In this document: one piece after another, positions 5,818-5,892 of the stretch
Layout: every line of letters starts with the position of its first letter
Numbering within the stretch: position 1 is the stretch's first letter
Assembly: GCA_934746785.1 (NCBI GenBank)
Contig: CAKVFO010000181.1
Location: forward strand, 1 to 5,892
Reading direction: 5' to 3'
Source: an uncultured Clostridium sp.
GTDB lineage: Bacteria > Bacillota > Clostridia > Clostridiales > Clostridiaceae
Length of the DNA: 5,892 nt
Notes under the pieces: generated by a model
What the model saw: the letters and a program-made list of their open reading frames with translations, nothing else
What the model was told of the DNA's origin: nothing
Databases searched by the model: none
Translations under genes and position numbers: made by a program

Positions 5818-5892
5818 AACAAAGTGGCTGACGCCACGCTTTTCAGCGCAGGAAGCCACTTTGTAAGCCATGCAAAAGGTTCTAAAAGCAAA
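5818..5892 (-). repeat. Structured GC-rich repeat, copy 2 (cut by or ending at the window edge)
   Basis: This is the second copy of the element at 322-398, in the same orientation. 5818-5864 is identical to 322-368. The linker (5865-5872, 8 bases) differs from the 10-base linker of copy 1 but keeps AGCC (5866-5869). 5873-5892 is identical to 379-398. The outer stem pairs 5819-5829 with 5854-5864, and the apical stem 5834-5840 with 5845-5851, with GAAA as the minus-strand loop (5841-5844). It begins on the base after the kinase stop codon. The minus strand lacks a long T-tract here (CTACTTTTC follows the stem) and the plus strand has only ACTTTGTAAG, so intrinsic termination is weak either way. 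No other terminator for the two-component operon is in view. The identity may extend past the edge. Confidence 0.85.

Noticed and set aside
5819..5870. Repeat copy 2 as a standard intrinsic terminator of the two-component operon
   Set aside because: The plus strand has no T-run after the stem (ACTTTGTAAG) and carries A.C mismatches in the apical stem. Some terminating effect cannot be excluded.

Overview
The window looks like chromosomal DNA of a low-GC Firmicute, most likely a Clostridium-type organism. Codons are strongly A/T-ending, intergenic DNA is almost pure A/T, Shine-Dalgarno sites are strong (GGAG/GAGG), and TTG and GTG starts occur. The protein content also fits: RecX, an M16 zinc peptidase, and an OmpR-type two-component pair with a Firmicute-style kinase. 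The species cannot be fixed from the sequence.

Layout. Positions 1-318 hold the 3' end of a plus-strand TPR-repeat gene that is open at the left edge. Positions 322-398 hold the first copy of a structured repeat, followed at 418-462 by a second hairpin that fits a terminator for the leftward genes. A tightly packed minus-strand operon runs from about 3483 down to 493: an M16 peptidase, then recX (TTG start), then a membrane protein with an extracytoplasmic transglutaminase-like domain. Gaps between these genes are 7 and 2 bases. A divergent A/T-rich promoter region of about 155 bases (3451-3605) separates it from a plus-strand pair of response regulator and sensor histidine kinase, one base apart. 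The second copy of the repeat begins on the base after the kinase stop codon and runs to the right edge.

How the parts work together. The two-component pair is probably one signalling unit that senses something outside the membrane. Its target is unknown, but the divergent promoter region, with a perfect 7-bp inverted repeat over the -35 box of the peptidase operon, is the obvious place for auto- or cross-regulation. RecX (RecA modulator), the M16 peptidase and the transglutaminase-like membrane protein share a transcript but have no evident common pathway.

The most unusual item is the repeat pair. It has a 47-base block, identical in both copies and about 53% GC in a very A/T-rich background, then a variable 8-10 base linker, then a second identical 20-base block. 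Both copies sit in the same orientation against a stop codon. The block folds into a long hairpin. On the minus strand two A.C mismatches become G.U pairs and the apex becomes a GAAA (GNRA) tetraloop, which suggests that the minus strand is the one that folds or functions. I do not recognise the family.
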